From Chryseobacterium daecheongense (GTDB taxonomy: Bacteria; Bacteroidota; Bacteroidia; Flavobacteriales; Weeksellaceae), in contig CP115858.1 of NCBI GenBank assembly GCA_027920525.1, positions 682,001 through 746,000 of the forward strand: 64,000 bases of DNA. Reading direction: 5' to 3'. The position numbers and the translations under genes are program-made. Below, piece after piece: positions 25,546 to 34,326 of this stretch (its first letter is position 1; the number at the start of each line of letters is the position of its first letter). The notes under the pieces are model-generated. The model was not told the origin of the DNA. It saw nothing but the letters and a program-made list of their open reading frames with translations, and ran no database searches.

Positions 25546-26151
25546 ATGATAGCGGTCATCACCGGTGATATTATAAATTCGCAACATGCAGACACAGAAG
25601 TTTGGATTACCAAACTAAAGAATCTCCTGGAGAATTGGGGGAGCTCACCCCTCACATGGGAAATTTACAGAGGAGATGAATTTCAGTTTAAGTGTACTAT
25701 CGATGAAGTTTTCTGGCGTTTTCTAGCCATAAAATCTATTATAAAAAGTCAGGAAAATTTAGATGTAAGGATAGCCATCGGTATTGGTGAGGAAAACTTT
25801 TCATCCGAAAAGATTACCGAATCCAATGGAACGGCCTACGTTAATTCCGGAAGATTACTGAATGGATTAAAGAGTGATGGTGATACTGTTGCTATTAAAA
25901 CATCGAACGAAACGGTAGACAGGGACCTCAATATTCTTTTAAAGTGGGCTTCAAAAGATTTTGATAACTGGACAATGGCTACCGCAGAAATTATTCATGA
26001 AATGATTATGAATAAAGATATCACCCAGGAAGATCTAGCCAGGAAGTTTGCCATATCGCAATCTTCGGTAAGCCAGAGGCTAAAACGGGCGAACTATGAC
26101 CTTATCGTAGAGACAAATCAATATTTTAGAAAGAAAATTTCAGAACTGTAA
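25546..26151 (+). CDS. SatD-family DNA-binding protein
   Basis: A 201-residue protein of the SatD family. The N-terminus AVITGDIINS is the family hallmark, and EIYRGDEFQ near residue 38 resembles nucleotide-cyclase/GGDEF-like folds, which these proteins may descend from. The C-terminal third holds a helix-turn-helix (ITQEDLARKFAISQSSVSQRLKRA, split across about residues 158-181). It is followed one base later by a DUF3307 membrane protein, a conserved pairing. Three spaced palindromes precede it, so I infer that it is a self-regulating DNA-binding protein. Its signal and biological role are unknown. Confidence 0.85.
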   Translation: MIAVITGDIINSQHADTEVWITKLKNLLENWGSSPLTWEIYRGDEFQFKCTIDEVFWRFLAIKSIIKSQENLDVRIAIGIGEENFSSEKITESNGTAYVNSGRLLNGLKSDGDTVAIKTSNETVDRDLNILLKWASKDFDNWTMATAEIIHEMIMNKDITQEDLARKFAISQSSVSQRLKRANYDLIVETNQYFRKKISEL

Positions 26152-26152
26152 C

Positions 26153-26848
26153 ATGATTTTCACTAAACTCATATTGGCACATCTACTCGGAGATTTTATT
26201 CTTCAGCCAAATTCATGGGTTGCTGATAAAGAAAATAGTAAACTTAAAAGTAGGTATCTCTACCTGCATGTTCTCATACATACCGCTTTAACTTTTATTT
26301 TCCTCTGGAACCTTCAACTTTGGTGGGTGGCAGCTTTGGTCGGTATTTCTCATTTTATCATTGATGCAGCTAAGCTTATCTTTCAAAACATTAAAACAAA
26401 GAAAAGATGGTTTTTTATTGATCAGGTTCTTCATATTCTGGTCATTCTAGGTGTTTCATTTTATTTTGAAGAATTTGATGTAACGATATTTGAAAATCAG
26501 GAATTTCTGAAAATAGTAATGGCTGTTTTATTTTTAACGACGCCTTCATCTATTATCATTAAAATATTACTGTCTTCATGGACTCCGGTTGCTGAAGCTC
26601 AGAATAATATACAAACCGAATCTTTAACGAGTGCAGGTAAATATATAGGAATCCTGGAACGTTTACTGGTATTTATTTTTATTCTGGTAAACCACTGGGA
26701 AGGGGTAGGTTTCATGGTTGCTGCCAAATCTGTATTCAGATTCAGTGACCTTGCACAGGCAAAACAACGAAAGTTGACTGAATATGTATTGGTAGGAACG
26801 CTTTTAAGTTTTGGAATGGCTGTTTTAACGGGAATTTTAATAAAATAA
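26153..26848 (+). CDS. DUF3307 integral membrane protein
   Basis: A 231-residue polytopic membrane protein. The N-terminal half matches DUF3307 (HLLGDFILQPNSW near residue 10, and GISHFIIDAAKL near 64). Polar, charged residues lie inside hydrophobic helices; several further helices follow to the C-terminus. It starts one base after the SatD-like gene and must be cotranscribed with it. The conserved His and Asp in the first helices look catalytic or metal-binding, but no activity is known to me. Function unknown. Confidence 0.85.
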   Translation: MIFTKLILAHLLGDFILQPNSWVADKENSKLKSRYLYLHVLIHTALTFIFLWNLQLWWVAALVGISHFIIDAAKLIFQNIKTKKRWFFIDQVLHILVILGVSFYFEEFDVTIFENQEFLKIVMAVLFLTTPSSIIIKILLSSWTPVAEAQNNIQTESLTSAGKYIGILERLLVFIFILVNHWEGVGFMVAAKSVFRFSDLAQAKQRKLTEYVLVGTLLSFGMAVLTGILIK

Positions 26849-26880
26849 TTATAAATCTAACTATAAAGACAATTTAGAAA

Positions 26881-27600
26881 ATGGAAAAGAAAGAAATGTT
26901 GTACGAAGGTAAGGCTAAACAAGTGTTTGCTACCGATAATCCTGATCAAGTAGTAGTGCGTTTCAAAGATGATGCTACGGCTTTCAATGCTCAGAAAAGA
27001 GGACAGGTTGATCTTAAAGGCGAAATGAACAACGCGATCACCACTTTAATTTTTGAGTATTTAAATGAAAAAGGGATTAAAACTCATTTCATTAAGCAAT
27101 TGAACGAAAGAGAACAATTGGTAAAAAAAGTATCCATTATTCCTTTGGAAATGGTTGTAAGAAACTATTCTGCCGGAAGTATGGCTCAGAGATTAGGAGT
27201 AGAGGAAGGTATAAAATCTCCGGTAACTATTTTTGATATCTGCTATAAAAAAGACGAATTGGGAGATCCTTTGATCAATGATCACCACGCTGTTTTCTTA
27301 GGTGCAGCTACGTATGAAGAGCTTGACGAAATGTACGAGCTGACTTCTGATATCAACGAAATCCTTATCGATCTGTTTGATAAGATGAATATCATCCTGG
27401 TTGACTTCAAGATCGAATTAGGGAAAACATCAGATGGTGAAATTATCCTGGCAGATGAAATCTCTCCTGATACATGCAGATTATGGGATAAAGACACCAT
27501 GAAAAAATTAGATAAAGACAGATTCAGAAGAGACTTAGGTGAAGTAACTGAAGCGTATGTCGAAATCTATAACAGACTGAAAGCTTTACTTAATAAATAA
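26881..27600 (+). CDS. purC: Phosphoribosylaminoimidazole-succinocarboxamide synthase
   Basis: SAICAR synthase, the ATP-dependent ligation of aspartate to CAIR in purine synthesis. The 239-residue protein starts with [10 protein letters not shown] (phosphate-binding loop). It contains [11 protein letters not shown] near residue 90, VDFKIELGK near 176 and [15 protein letters not shown] near 190, all typical. It lies 32 bases after the DUF3307 gene and 110 bases before purF, so it is probably grouped with purF. No purine riboswitch was recognised upstream. Confidence 0.97.
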   Translation: MEKKEMLYEGKAKQVFATDNPDQVVVRFKDDATAFNAQKRGQVDLKGEMNNAITTLIFEYLNEKGIKTHFIKQLNEREQLVKKVSIIPLEMVVRNYSAGSMAQRLGVEEGIKSPVTIFDICYKKDELGDPLINDHHAVFLGAATYEELDEMYELTSDINEILIDLFDKMNIILVDFKIELGKTSDGEIILADEISPDTCRLWDKDTMKKLDKDRFRRDLGEVTEAYVEIYNRLKALLNK

Positions 27601-27710
27601 GTAATACGGAAGATTTATAATCAGACTTGAGATTGTATTTAACATAATATTGAATTTCACATCTAATTGTAGAATCTATCAAAATAAAATCTAGATTAGA
27701 AAAAATAGAA

Positions 27711-29204
27711 ATGAAAAGTTTAGACATTCATAAAAGTGAATATTTAAAACAGTTTAAAAACCAGACCTACGGTAGAAACCTTTTCAGAACAAAGGAAGAG
27801 GAAAGACTTGATGCTCCGAATGAGGAGTGCGGTATTTTCGGATTGTATTCTGACAATGATCTGGATACGTTCTCCCTTTCTCAGTTCGGACTTTTTGCTT
27901 TACAGCACAGAGGACAAGAGGCTTGTGGTATTTCCGTTCTTAAAAACGGGAAGATCAATAACCTGAAAGACGAAGGGTTGGTTTTAGACGTTTATAAAGA
28001 TATTCAGGATCCTGAAGCTTTTATGGGGAATTCTGCAATAGGGCATACACGTTATACTACAGCAGGAGACAAAAAGAAGTACAATTTCCAGCCATTTTTT
28101 GCGAAAAATGAATATGACCAGATTATACTTTCGATTGCACATAACGGTAATTTAACGAACGCAAAAGAACTGAAAGCCGAACTGGAGGCAGAAGGTGTTG
28201 TTTTCAGAGCAACTTCAGATTCTGAGGTTATCTTAAGATTAATCCAGAAAAACCTTGATCTGGGATTAAGAGGAGCGATCAAAGCAACAATGGAAAAGAT
28301 CGAAGGAGCTTATTCCGTGGTAGGAATGACGAGAAATAAGTTTTTTGCATTCAGGGATTTCAACGGGATCAGACCGTTGGTTTTAGGAGCTATTGATGAA
28401 AAATCATATGTGGTGGCTTCTGAATCCGTAGCATTGGACGCAGTGGGAGCACAGTATGTTCGTGATATTTTACCTGGAGAGATCATCTACACCAACGAAA
28501 ATGAGACCGGATTACAATCTTATATGGTGAATGAAAAAGGAAAACAAAGAATCTGTTCTTTCGAATATATTTACTTTGCAAGGCCTGACTCTACATTAGA
28601 AAACATTAACGTGTATGAGATCAGAGAAAAGTCGGGTGAAAAAATCTGGGAACAAGCTCCTGTGGATGCAGATATCGTTATCGGAGTTCCGGATTCAGGA
28701 GTACCTGCAGCAATTGGCTTTTCAAAAGCATCAGGAATCCCTTTCCGCCCGGTTTTAATTAAAAACCGATATATCGGAAGAAGTTTTATTGTTCCGACTC
28801 AGGAAATGAGAGAAAGAATCGTTAACCTGAAGCTGAATCCTATTATATCTGAAATTAAAGGCAAAAGAGTAGTTATTATTGATGACTCTATTGTAAGGGG
28901 AACTACTTCTAAAAGACTGGTTAAGATTTTAAAGGATGCCGGAGTAAAGGAAATCCATTTCAGAAGTGTTTCTCCTCCGATCATTGCACCTTGTTATCTT
29001 GGGATTGATACTCCATCAAAAGATGATTTGATTTCAGCCAATATGACGACTGAAGAGCTAAGAAACTACCTTGGAGTAGATTCTTTAGAGTTCCTCAGTA
29101 CAGAAAACCTTAAAGAAATTTTAGGATCTTCCAATCACTGCTTTGGATGTTTTACAGAACAATATCCTGTAGCAAAAGGGGAGGAAGTAGAGCTATTTAA
29201 TTAA
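27711..29204 (+). CDS. purF: Amidophosphoribosyltransferase
   Basis: Commits PRPP and glutamine to phosphoribosylamine, the first step of purine synthesis. The Ntn-hydrolase glutaminase domain begins at Cys40 in ECGIFG, so maturation would remove a 39-residue propeptide, longer than the roughly ten residues of well-known enzymes. HRGQEACGIS and HNGNLTN follow. The PRPP site VVIIDDSIVRGTTS is near residue 389. C-terminal cysteines (SNHCFGCF) could be 4Fe-4S ligands as in the Bacillus-type enzyme. Full length at 497 residues. A strong terminator follows. Confidence 0.97.
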   Translation: MKSLDIHKSEYLKQFKNQTYGRNLFRTKEEERLDAPNEECGIFGLYSDNDLDTFSLSQFGLFALQHRGQEACGISVLKNGKINNLKDEGLVLDVYKDIQDPEAFMGNSAIGHTRYTTAGDKKKYNFQPFFAKNEYDQIILSIAHNGNLTNAKELKAELEAEGVVFRATSDSEVILRLIQKNLDLGLRGAIKATMEKIEGAYSVVGMTRNKFFAFRDFNGIRPLVLGAIDEKSYVVASESVALDAVGAQYVRDILPGEIIYTNENETGLQSYMVNEKGKQRICSFEYIYFARPDSTLENINVYEIREKSGEKIWEQAPVDADIVIGVPDSGVPAAIGFSKASGIPFRPVLIKNRYIGRSFIVPTQEMRERIVNLKLNPIISEIKGKRVVIIDDSIVRGTTSKRLVKILKDAGVKEIHFRSVSPPIIAPCYLGIDTPSKDDLISANMTTEELRNYLGVDSLEFLSTENLKEILGSSNHCFGCFTEQYPVAKGEEVELFN

Positions 29205-29225
29205 TTGTCTCAACAATCAATACAT

Positions 29226-29259
29226 AAAAAGACCTGATATTATGTTATCAGGTCTTTTT
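29226..29259 (+). terminator. Intrinsic terminator after purF
   Basis: Perfect stem of 14 bp (AAAAAGACCTGATA / TATCAGGTCTTTTT) with a six-base loop, ending in T-rich sequence. Confidence 0.9.
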
Positions 29260-29342
29260 CGTTTTTATTGTCGAAAAAAATAATTGATATAAATGTAGCA
29301 AAAGCTTAATACTACTATCGTACAGGATATGCCGGTATCCTT

Positions 29343-29350
29343 TAATTTTG
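29343..29350 (+). promoter_or_regulatory. Candidate -7 element (TAATTTTG) for the glycerophosphodiesterase gene
   Basis: A TAnnTTTG match 19 bases before the start codon at 29370. Confidence 0.45.
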
Positions 29351-29369
29351 CGTAATTAAGATCAGGATT

Positions 29370-30317
29370 ATGAAAAGTGCATTTATCACAGGTATTTTAT
29401 TTCTGTTTATTCAGCTATATTCAGCTCAGTCTTTTGATAACCAGGCGCATCGGGGCGGGAAATCCTTATATCCGGAAAACACCATCCCTGCAATGAAAAA
29501 TGCTTTAAAGATGGGGGTTACGACACTTGAAATGGATCTTGCCATCACAAAAGACAAGCAGGTGATTCTTTCTCACGATGCATTTCTTTCACCTGAACTG
29601 GTAACAAAGCCTGACGGAACATTTATTCCCCGGGATTCCGGATTTTATTACAAAATTTATGAAATGCCTTATGCAAAGATCGAAACTTTTGATGTAGGGA
29701 TGAAAACACTAGCCAATTATCCTGACCAAAAGAAAATGAGGGTACAAAAACCGCTCTTTTCAGATGTTATAGATGTCTGTGAGAATTATGCCCGGGAACT
29801 TAAAAGGCCTTTGCCATTTTATAATATAGAGACTAAAACGCGACCTTTTTCGGATGGTATTTTCCATCCCGAACCTAAGGAATTTGTCGATCTGATGATG
29901 AAGATCATTGTAGGAAAAAATATCCAGGACCGGGTTATTATTCAATCCTTCGATCCAAGAACCTTAGAGCTTATCCATGCACAATATCCTAAAATAATGA
30001 CTGCCTTACTGGTAGAGAAGGTGGATGGTAAAAAGCTCGCTCAGCAGCGGAATTATTTTAAAAATATCCCTGTCGAAAAATTCAGAATGTATCCCGATCA
30101 TCTTAATGGAGTATCGGGTGATATGAAATTCTTAAGTTTTACTCCTACAATTTACAGTCCGGATCAATCTCTTGTCACACCCGGATTGGTGCAGGAATGT
30201 CACAAACTTGGAATGAAAGTCATACCATGGACAGTAAACTCGAAAGAAAGACTACAGGAATTAAAAGAAATGGGAATAGATGGGGTGATCAGCGATGACC
30301 CTCGAATTTTCGAATAG
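29370..30317 (+). CDS. Exported glycerophosphodiester phosphodiesterase
   Basis: Hydrolyses glycerophosphodiesters (deacylated phospholipid headgroups) to glycerol-3-phosphate and an alcohol. A signal peptide ends near SAQS (residue 20). The GDPD TIM-barrel begins with AHRGGKSLYPENT near residue 26, with the catalytic His-Arg and metal Glu; LEMDLAITKD and a SHD segment near 72 follow. PWTVNSKERL and DGVISDDP are at the end. The 315-residue length is standard. It is periplasmic and probably scavenges phosphate and glycerol. Its own promoter match and terminator make it a single-gene unit. Confidence 0.93.
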   Translation: MKSAFITGILFLFIQLYSAQSFDNQAHRGGKSLYPENTIPAMKNALKMGVTTLEMDLAITKDKQVILSHDAFLSPELVTKPDGTFIPRDSGFYYKIYEMPYAKIETFDVGMKTLANYPDQKKMRVQKPLFSDVIDVCENYARELKRPLPFYNIETKTRPFSDGIFHPEPKEFVDLMMKIIVGKNIQDRVIIQSFDPRTLELIHAQYPKIMTALLVEKVDGKKLAQQRNYFKNIPVEKFRMYPDHLNGVSGDMKFLSFTPTIYSPDQSLVTPGLVQECHKLGMKVIPWTVNSKERLQELKEMGIDGVISDDPRIFE

Positions 30318-30340
30318 ATTTGCCTTACCCATACAATAGA

Positions 30341-30373
30341 AATGACTGGAAGTTATTCTTCCAGCCATTTTAT
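30341..30373 (+). terminator. Intrinsic terminator after the glycerophosphodiesterase gene
   Basis: Arms AATGACTGGAAG and CTTCCAGCCATT (one mismatch), five-base loop, T-rich tail on the plus strand. Confidence 0.7.
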
Positions 30374-30418
30374 AATGCAGAAAACTACATTCTATGGTTA
30401 AAAAATTGGTTGTTGTTA

Positions 30419-31123
30419 TTAAAACTTATAATTCAAACCTAGTTGGAATACTCTGTTGTTGTTTTCAGCAGCAGGTCTGCTTTTATCAATCTTAGTCAAG
30501 CTATTTACATATCTTGCGTTGATTCCCAGATTACGTGTGAAGTAGTATCCTAAACCTAGACCTAGACCAAAGTTGAATTTGTTGATGTCATCTTTGTTGA
30601 TCGTTTCAGAAACTGAATTTTTCTGAGTGGTAGCGATACCGTTTGTAGTGCTTGTAACAGTATTTTCACCTTTGTTTTTTCCATCGATGAAATAACTGAA
30701 TTCAGGACCTGCTTCTACATAAAAGTTATCGGCTGGCTTAAACTGAACCATTACCGGTACTGAAACATAATTCAATGTTGTTTTGTAATCACGTTGAGTT
30801 TTTACAGTAGTAGCTCCCGTAGTAACTTCAGTAGAAGAAAGAACACTTCTTGCTCCTAATTGGTTATACAATGCTTCAGGCTGTATACTGAATTGCTTTG
30901 AAAGAGGAATATTTACAAAAACACCGGCATTAAATCCTATTTTCTGATTGTTTGCACTTAATTGTTGCTGACTGAATTGAGCGGAGTTAGCTCCACCTTT
31001 AATACCAAATCTGATTGGTTCTTTTTCTTTGTTAACAGTAGTAATAGTAGCTGTTGTTTGTGTTTCCTGAGCAAATACTAATGAACCAGCAACTATTGCT
31101 AGTCCTAGAAATAACTTATTCAT
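30419..31123 (-). CDS. Outer-membrane beta-barrel (porin-family) protein, paralog A
   Basis: A 234-residue outer-membrane protein: signal peptide ending near LVFA-QE (residue 19), then an eight-stranded-type barrel of the PorT/OmpA-like beta-barrel family, ending in the aromatic motif FQLGLNYKF recognised by the BAM machinery. Shared landmarks with the two neighbours are FGIKGGAN, FNAGVFVNIPL, FSIQPEALYN, YVSVPVMVQF, YVEAGPEFSYF and GLGLGYYFTRNLGINARY. Charged loops carry the variable sequence. It is the first of three tandem paralogs. The role could be structural or ligand binding and is not predictable. Confidence 0.9.
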   Translation of the reverse strand: MNKLFLGLAIVAGSLVFAQETQTTATITTVNKEKEPIRFGIKGGANSAQFSQQQLSANNQKIGFNAGVFVNIPLSKQFSIQPEALYNQLGARSVLSSTEVTTGATTVKTQRDYKTTLNYVSVPVMVQFKPADNFYVEAGPEFSYFIDGKNKGENTVTSTTNGIATTQKNSVSETINKDDINKFNFGLGLGLGYYFTRNLGINARYVNSLTKIDKSRPAAENNNRVFQLGLNYKF

Positions 31124-31565
31124 AATTTTATTTTTTAAATTGTACTATTTCTTGTTATCCGAATTATTCATTCAGATGGGGTGTATTTTGCAAAAGGCTT
31201 GCCATAATTATAATTTTATGATTTGCAGAAAGATAAGCTGCGAGCCGCTTCTTTAAAAGAATAAGTGATAATCCACATACGTGGGATTTTTTTAGTTAAA
31301 ACAATCTAATTTGTTTAATTTTTAAGTTAAAATTGCTTGAAAAAAAATGCAAACTTTTTTCATTTTTTTTATTCAACACCCTTTATTCATCGTTAATTAT
31401 GACCATTTTCACCCAACTTTCCAGATGAATTGAAGTTTACAAAAATGGCAGGTGACCATTTTGATCAGACTTTTATACTTTTTTATGATCATCATTTGTT
31501 GATCAATGGATGCATTGCAATGATTATTCAATGTGAAAACAGAACATTACAGGAGATCCGGATAT
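31124..31565. other. Intergenic region between porin paralogs A and B
   Basis: No gene found. It contains a hairpin-plus-T7 sequence on the plus strand (31271-31288, arms ATCCAC and GTGGGAT with a bulge) with no obvious gene to end there. TGATCA is repeated three times around 31470-31505. Upstream promoter elements for paralog A are presumably here, but no TAnnTTTG match was recognised. Confidence 0.4.
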
Positions 31566-31600
31566 AAAAAAACGGTTAAATTTATTAAATCTAACCGCTT
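31566..31600 (-). terminator. Intrinsic terminator after porin paralog B
   Basis: On the minus strand, CGGTTAGATTT pairs with AAATTTAACCG (one mismatch), followed by seven T. The stem shares GGTTAGATTT with the terminator of paralog C. Confidence 0.8.
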
Positions 31601-31621
31601 ATCTTGTTATTAAGTATATTA

Positions 31622-32182
31622 TTACTTATTAAATTTATAAGTAAGACCGATCTGGAATACGTTATTTTTTCCATCTGCCTGTACGTTATTAACTTCTTTA
31701 GCAATATCTATAACACCCGCAACATATCTTGCATTCACACCGATATTCTTCGTAAAGAAATATCCTGCACCAAGACCTACACCAAAATCAAAACCTTTCA
31801 CAAAATCCTTTCCATCTCTAGAATAGGAATTGTATTTAAATTTTGAATTGATCAGGAAACTAAACTGAGGTCCTGCTTCAAGATAAAACTGCGGAGTTGC
31901 ATTATACTGGAACATCACAGGAACAGAGATATAATCTAAATTTACTTTAACATCATTATTTCCATCAGCTTTTGCGCCTAATCCATTGTATAAGATTTCG
32001 GGTTGTACACTAAAGCTAGGAGCTACAGGGACATTCATTAAAACCCCACCATAGAATCCCGCTTTTGATTTTGAATCACCACCTGAAATTGTAGAAATAT
32101 TAAGACCTGCTTTTACTCCAAATGTTTGAGCAAACGTTAATGAACCAGCAACGATTGCCAAACCTAATAATAATTTTCTCAT
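31622..32182 (-). CDS. Outer-membrane beta-barrel (porin-family) protein, paralog B
   Basis: A 186-residue barrel protein, the shortest of the three paralogs; variable loops are reduced. Signal peptide MRKLLLGLAIVAGSLTFAQ, cleaved near residue 19. Shared blocks are FGVKAGLN, FYGGVLMNVPV, FSVQPEILYNGLG, YISVPVMFQYNATPQF, YLEAGPQFSFL and GVGLGAGYFFTKNIGVNARY. The C-terminal strand ends GLTYKFNK: two residues follow the terminal aromatic, slightly unusual for BAM recognition. It sits between paralogs A and C and has its own terminator. Confidence 0.9.
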   Translation of the reverse strand: MRKLLLGLAIVAGSLTFAQTFGVKAGLNISTISGGDSKSKAGFYGGVLMNVPVAPSFSVQPEILYNGLGAKADGNNDVKVNLDYISVPVMFQYNATPQFYLEAGPQFSFLINSKFKYNSYSRDGKDFVKGFDFGVGLGAGYFFTKNIGVNARYVAGVIDIAKEVNNVQADGKNNVFQIGLTYKFNK

Positions 32183-32249
32183 GATTATATTTAATTTTAA
32201 TTTGTACTGTTTTGCTGCAAAATTCTTGCCAAATTATGTTAAAATAACA

Positions 32250-32290
32250 AAAATGGTTAGATTTAACCATTAAATCTAACCATTTTATTG
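32250..32290 (-). terminator. Intrinsic terminator after porin paralog C
   Basis: Perfect 15-bp stem (AAAATGGTTAGATTT / AAATCTAACCATTTT), seven-base loop, T-rich on the minus strand. Nearly the same stem sequence is found after paralog B. Confidence 0.85.
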
Positions 32291-32324
32291 AAATCAAAAT
32301 TTGTTATCTGAATGTGTTTTATGC

Positions 32325-32972
32325 TTATTTAAATTTGTAAGCTAAACCAACCTGGAATACGTTGTTTCTCATCGCATCACCATTGTTGTTTTTGTAGATA
32401 TCTGTTAATCCGGCAGTATATCTAGCTGTAATTCCTAGGTTTGGTGTGAAATAATATCCTGCACCAATACCGATTCCAAAGTTGAATGTGTTGAAAGCAT
32501 CTTTGTCAAGACTTCTCGTTCTTGTGCTTGTATTATCATTCGTAGAACTTTTGAATTTATCTTTAGCACTTACTAAAAATCCGAATTCAGGACCTGCTTC
32601 CAAGAAGAATTCAGGAGTTGCATTATACTGGAACATTACCGGTACAGCTATATAACCTAAATTTCTTGAAGATTCATCCTTAAAGTTATTACCTAATACT
32701 GTATATTCTCTGGTTACTTTTGAACCCAAGTCATTATACAATACCTCCGGTTGAATGCTGAATGAGCTCGCTACCGGGATGTTTGCAAAAACCCCTGCAT
32801 TGAATCCGATTTTAGATTTTGAATCACTAAGGTCAGCTCCTTTTGAAAGAGATGAAACGTTCATACCACCTTTAACACCAAATGTAACCGGGTTAGAAGA
32901 TGAAGTAGAAGTTGTCTGAGCGAATGCTAATGAACTTGCAGTTACTGCTAATCCTAAAATTAACTTTTTCAT
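32325..32972 (-). CDS. Outer-membrane beta-barrel (porin-family) protein, paralog C
   Basis: A 215-residue barrel protein most similar to paralog B in its blocks (FGVKGGMNVSSL, YIAVPVMFQYNATPEF, FLEAGPEFGFLVS, GIGIGAGYYFTPNLGITARY) and to A in loop length. Signal peptide ends near LAFAQ (residue 19). The C-terminal strand VFQVGLAYKFK ends near an aromatic residue. The series C-B-A on the minus strand looks like repeated tandem duplication with loop divergence. Confidence 0.9.
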   Translation of the reverse strand: MKKLILGLAVTASSLAFAQTTSTSSSNPVTFGVKGGMNVSSLSKGADLSDSKSKIGFNAGVFANIPVASSFSIQPEVLYNDLGSKVTREYTVLGNNFKDESSRNLGYIAVPVMFQYNATPEFFLEAGPEFGFLVSAKDKFKSSTNDNTSTRTRSLDKDAFNTFNFGIGIGAGYYFTPNLGITARYTAGLTDIYKNNNGDAMRNNVFQVGLAYKFK

Positions 32973-33151
32973 AACTTAATTTTTTTAATATTTTACTATT
33001 CTTAATTTTAAATTTTACTACTTGTCAACTTTCGTTTGACGCAGAGTATCTTTCAAATTAGATGCCAAAACATAAAACATGACAAAAGTCAGGTCCGCAA
33101 ATACTATTGAAAACTGCTATAAAATGCTTAAAATCATATCATTACGATGGA

Positions 33152-33169
33152 TAAACAAACATTTGTTTA
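33152..33169. promoter_or_regulatory. Palindrome, possible operator
   Basis: TAAACAAA and TTTGTTTA are perfect inverted arms around two bases. It lies 180 bases upstream of porin paralog C and 311 bases upstream of the plus-strand gene; no T-run follows. Confidence 0.3.
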
Positions 33170-33409
33170 ACATTCCTTAAAAACAGCTTAAATTCTAAAT
33201 TAGGCTTATTTCGAGGAAAATAATACTCAAATGACTTGAACGTAATTGATATATATTACTCCTTTTTTGAAATAAGTGGAATTTATTTTAAAATCAAGGC
33301 CGGATGAAAATTCCTTTATGAAAAGCCATAAGGCCTGTAATGAATAGTAATTTAAATCATTCTTTTATATATTTTTAATCGTCTGTAATACAATACAGTA
33401 TATAAATTG

Positions 33410-33417
33410 TAATTTTG
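33410..33417 (+). promoter_or_regulatory. Candidate -7 element (TAATTTTG) for the membrane protein gene
   Basis: A TAnnTTTG match 63 bases before the start codon at 33481. Confidence 0.35.
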
Positions 33418-33480
33418 ATAATAAAACTTAAGGATCAGGGTTTATATTGAACCTTAAATGAAAAATAAACTAATCTGGGA

Positions 33481-34251
33481 ATGAAACAAAACAAGCAGTT
33501 GAAATTTATACTTCCTATTCTGGGATTGGTTATTCTGCTGCTGACTATGGTGGCTGGTAAAACTTTTTATGCATTAAACGTATGGGTAATGATCTGCCTG
33601 GGTATTTTAATCATTGCATTAAGTTTAAAATTAATCTATAATCTATTTCTACCCAAAGCAGATCAATCTTTATCATCCAGGCAATACGTCGATGAACCTG
33701 GACAAAAGATCTTCTATATTTCAACTTTCCGGACAAGTTTGCTAAGTATGTCAATGATATTTTTGTCCGCAATTTTCATTTATCTTTTCACTCAGCTATT
33801 CCCTGAAATTATTGAAGAAATTTATATGGAACCTTCGGTAATAGTAATTGTTCTGATGCTCTTATATGTTATTTTATTTATAGGATCTATTTATTGTTTT
33901 TTGACAGGAATTAAGCTTTTTATCAGACGAAGGAAAATCGTACAGCTAATTATCAATGATGACAGCATCGAATTTCTCCCTGTTTACGACTTTGGAACGG
34001 CAGCCCGAAACATAAGTGCGCTATCTTTATTTTTTAAGAAAAAAATGCGTAAAGCTTATTTTACAGATCAGATTTCTGTTGAAAAGGTTAATAACACCTG
34101 GAACGGAGACAAAATAAAAATTTATATTGAAGGGATCGGTTTTTACCTACCCTTTCTATATGATGATGTGGAGGACCTGGAAAAGGTATTTCAAATGATT
34201 AGACATCGGCTGATAAAGCATATTCAATTCACTACTCATGATACACTGTAG
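33481..34251 (+). CDS. Four-helix integral membrane protein of unknown function
   Basis: A 256-residue protein with four likely membrane helices: about residues 9-27, 33-53, 82-102 and 115-140. The cytoplasmic C-terminal domain of about 110 residues has alternating strands (KIVQLIINDDSIEFLP, KIKIYIEGIGFYLPF) ending in a helix, resembling membrane-linked PH-like/STM-type domains. No motif or catalytic residue is recognisable. It is a single gene with a promoter match upstream and a terminator downstream. Confidence 0.75.
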   Translation: MKQNKQLKFILPILGLVILLLTMVAGKTFYALNVWVMICLGILIIALSLKLIYNLFLPKADQSLSSRQYVDEPGQKIFYISTFRTSLLSMSMIFLSAIFIYLFTQLFPEIIEEIYMEPSVIVIVLMLLYVILFIGSIYCFLTGIKLFIRRRKIVQLIINDDSIEFLPVYDFGTAARNISALSLFFKKKMRKAYFTDQISVEKVNNTWNGDKIKIYIEGIGFYLPFLYDDVEDLEKVFQMIRHRLIKHIQFTTHDTL

Positions 34252-34271
34252 AGGTGATCTCATCATTAAAA

Positions 34272-34300
34272 AATCCTGATCAAACAATCAGGATTCTTAA
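34272..34300 (+). terminator. Intrinsic terminator after the four-helix membrane protein gene
   Basis: Stem AATCCTGAT / ATCAGGATT with a six-base loop and T-rich sequence following. It is probably also used in reverse by aroB, which converges here. Confidence 0.75.
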
Positions 34301-34326
34301 TTTTATCTAAAAAGTAAACAAGCATG

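Larger units (their letters stand above)
32973..33480. other. 508-base intergenic region between divergent genes
   Basis: No gene supported. It is very AT-rich and holds regulatory DNA for porin paralog C (minus) and the membrane protein gene at 33481 (plus). It contains a near-perfect 18-bp palindrome TAAACAAACATTTGTTTA at 33152-33169 and a TAATTTTG promoter match at 33410-33417. No RNA gene was recognised. Confidence 0.5.

Noticed and set aside
27601..27710. Purine riboswitch upstream of purF
   Set aside because: No three-way-junction pattern or conserved loops; the 110 bases are simple AT-rich spacer.
31271..31288. Plus-strand hairpin with T7 as the terminator of an unseen gene
   Set aside because: No plus-strand gene ends near it; the stem has a bulge and may be fortuitous in this AT-rich gap.
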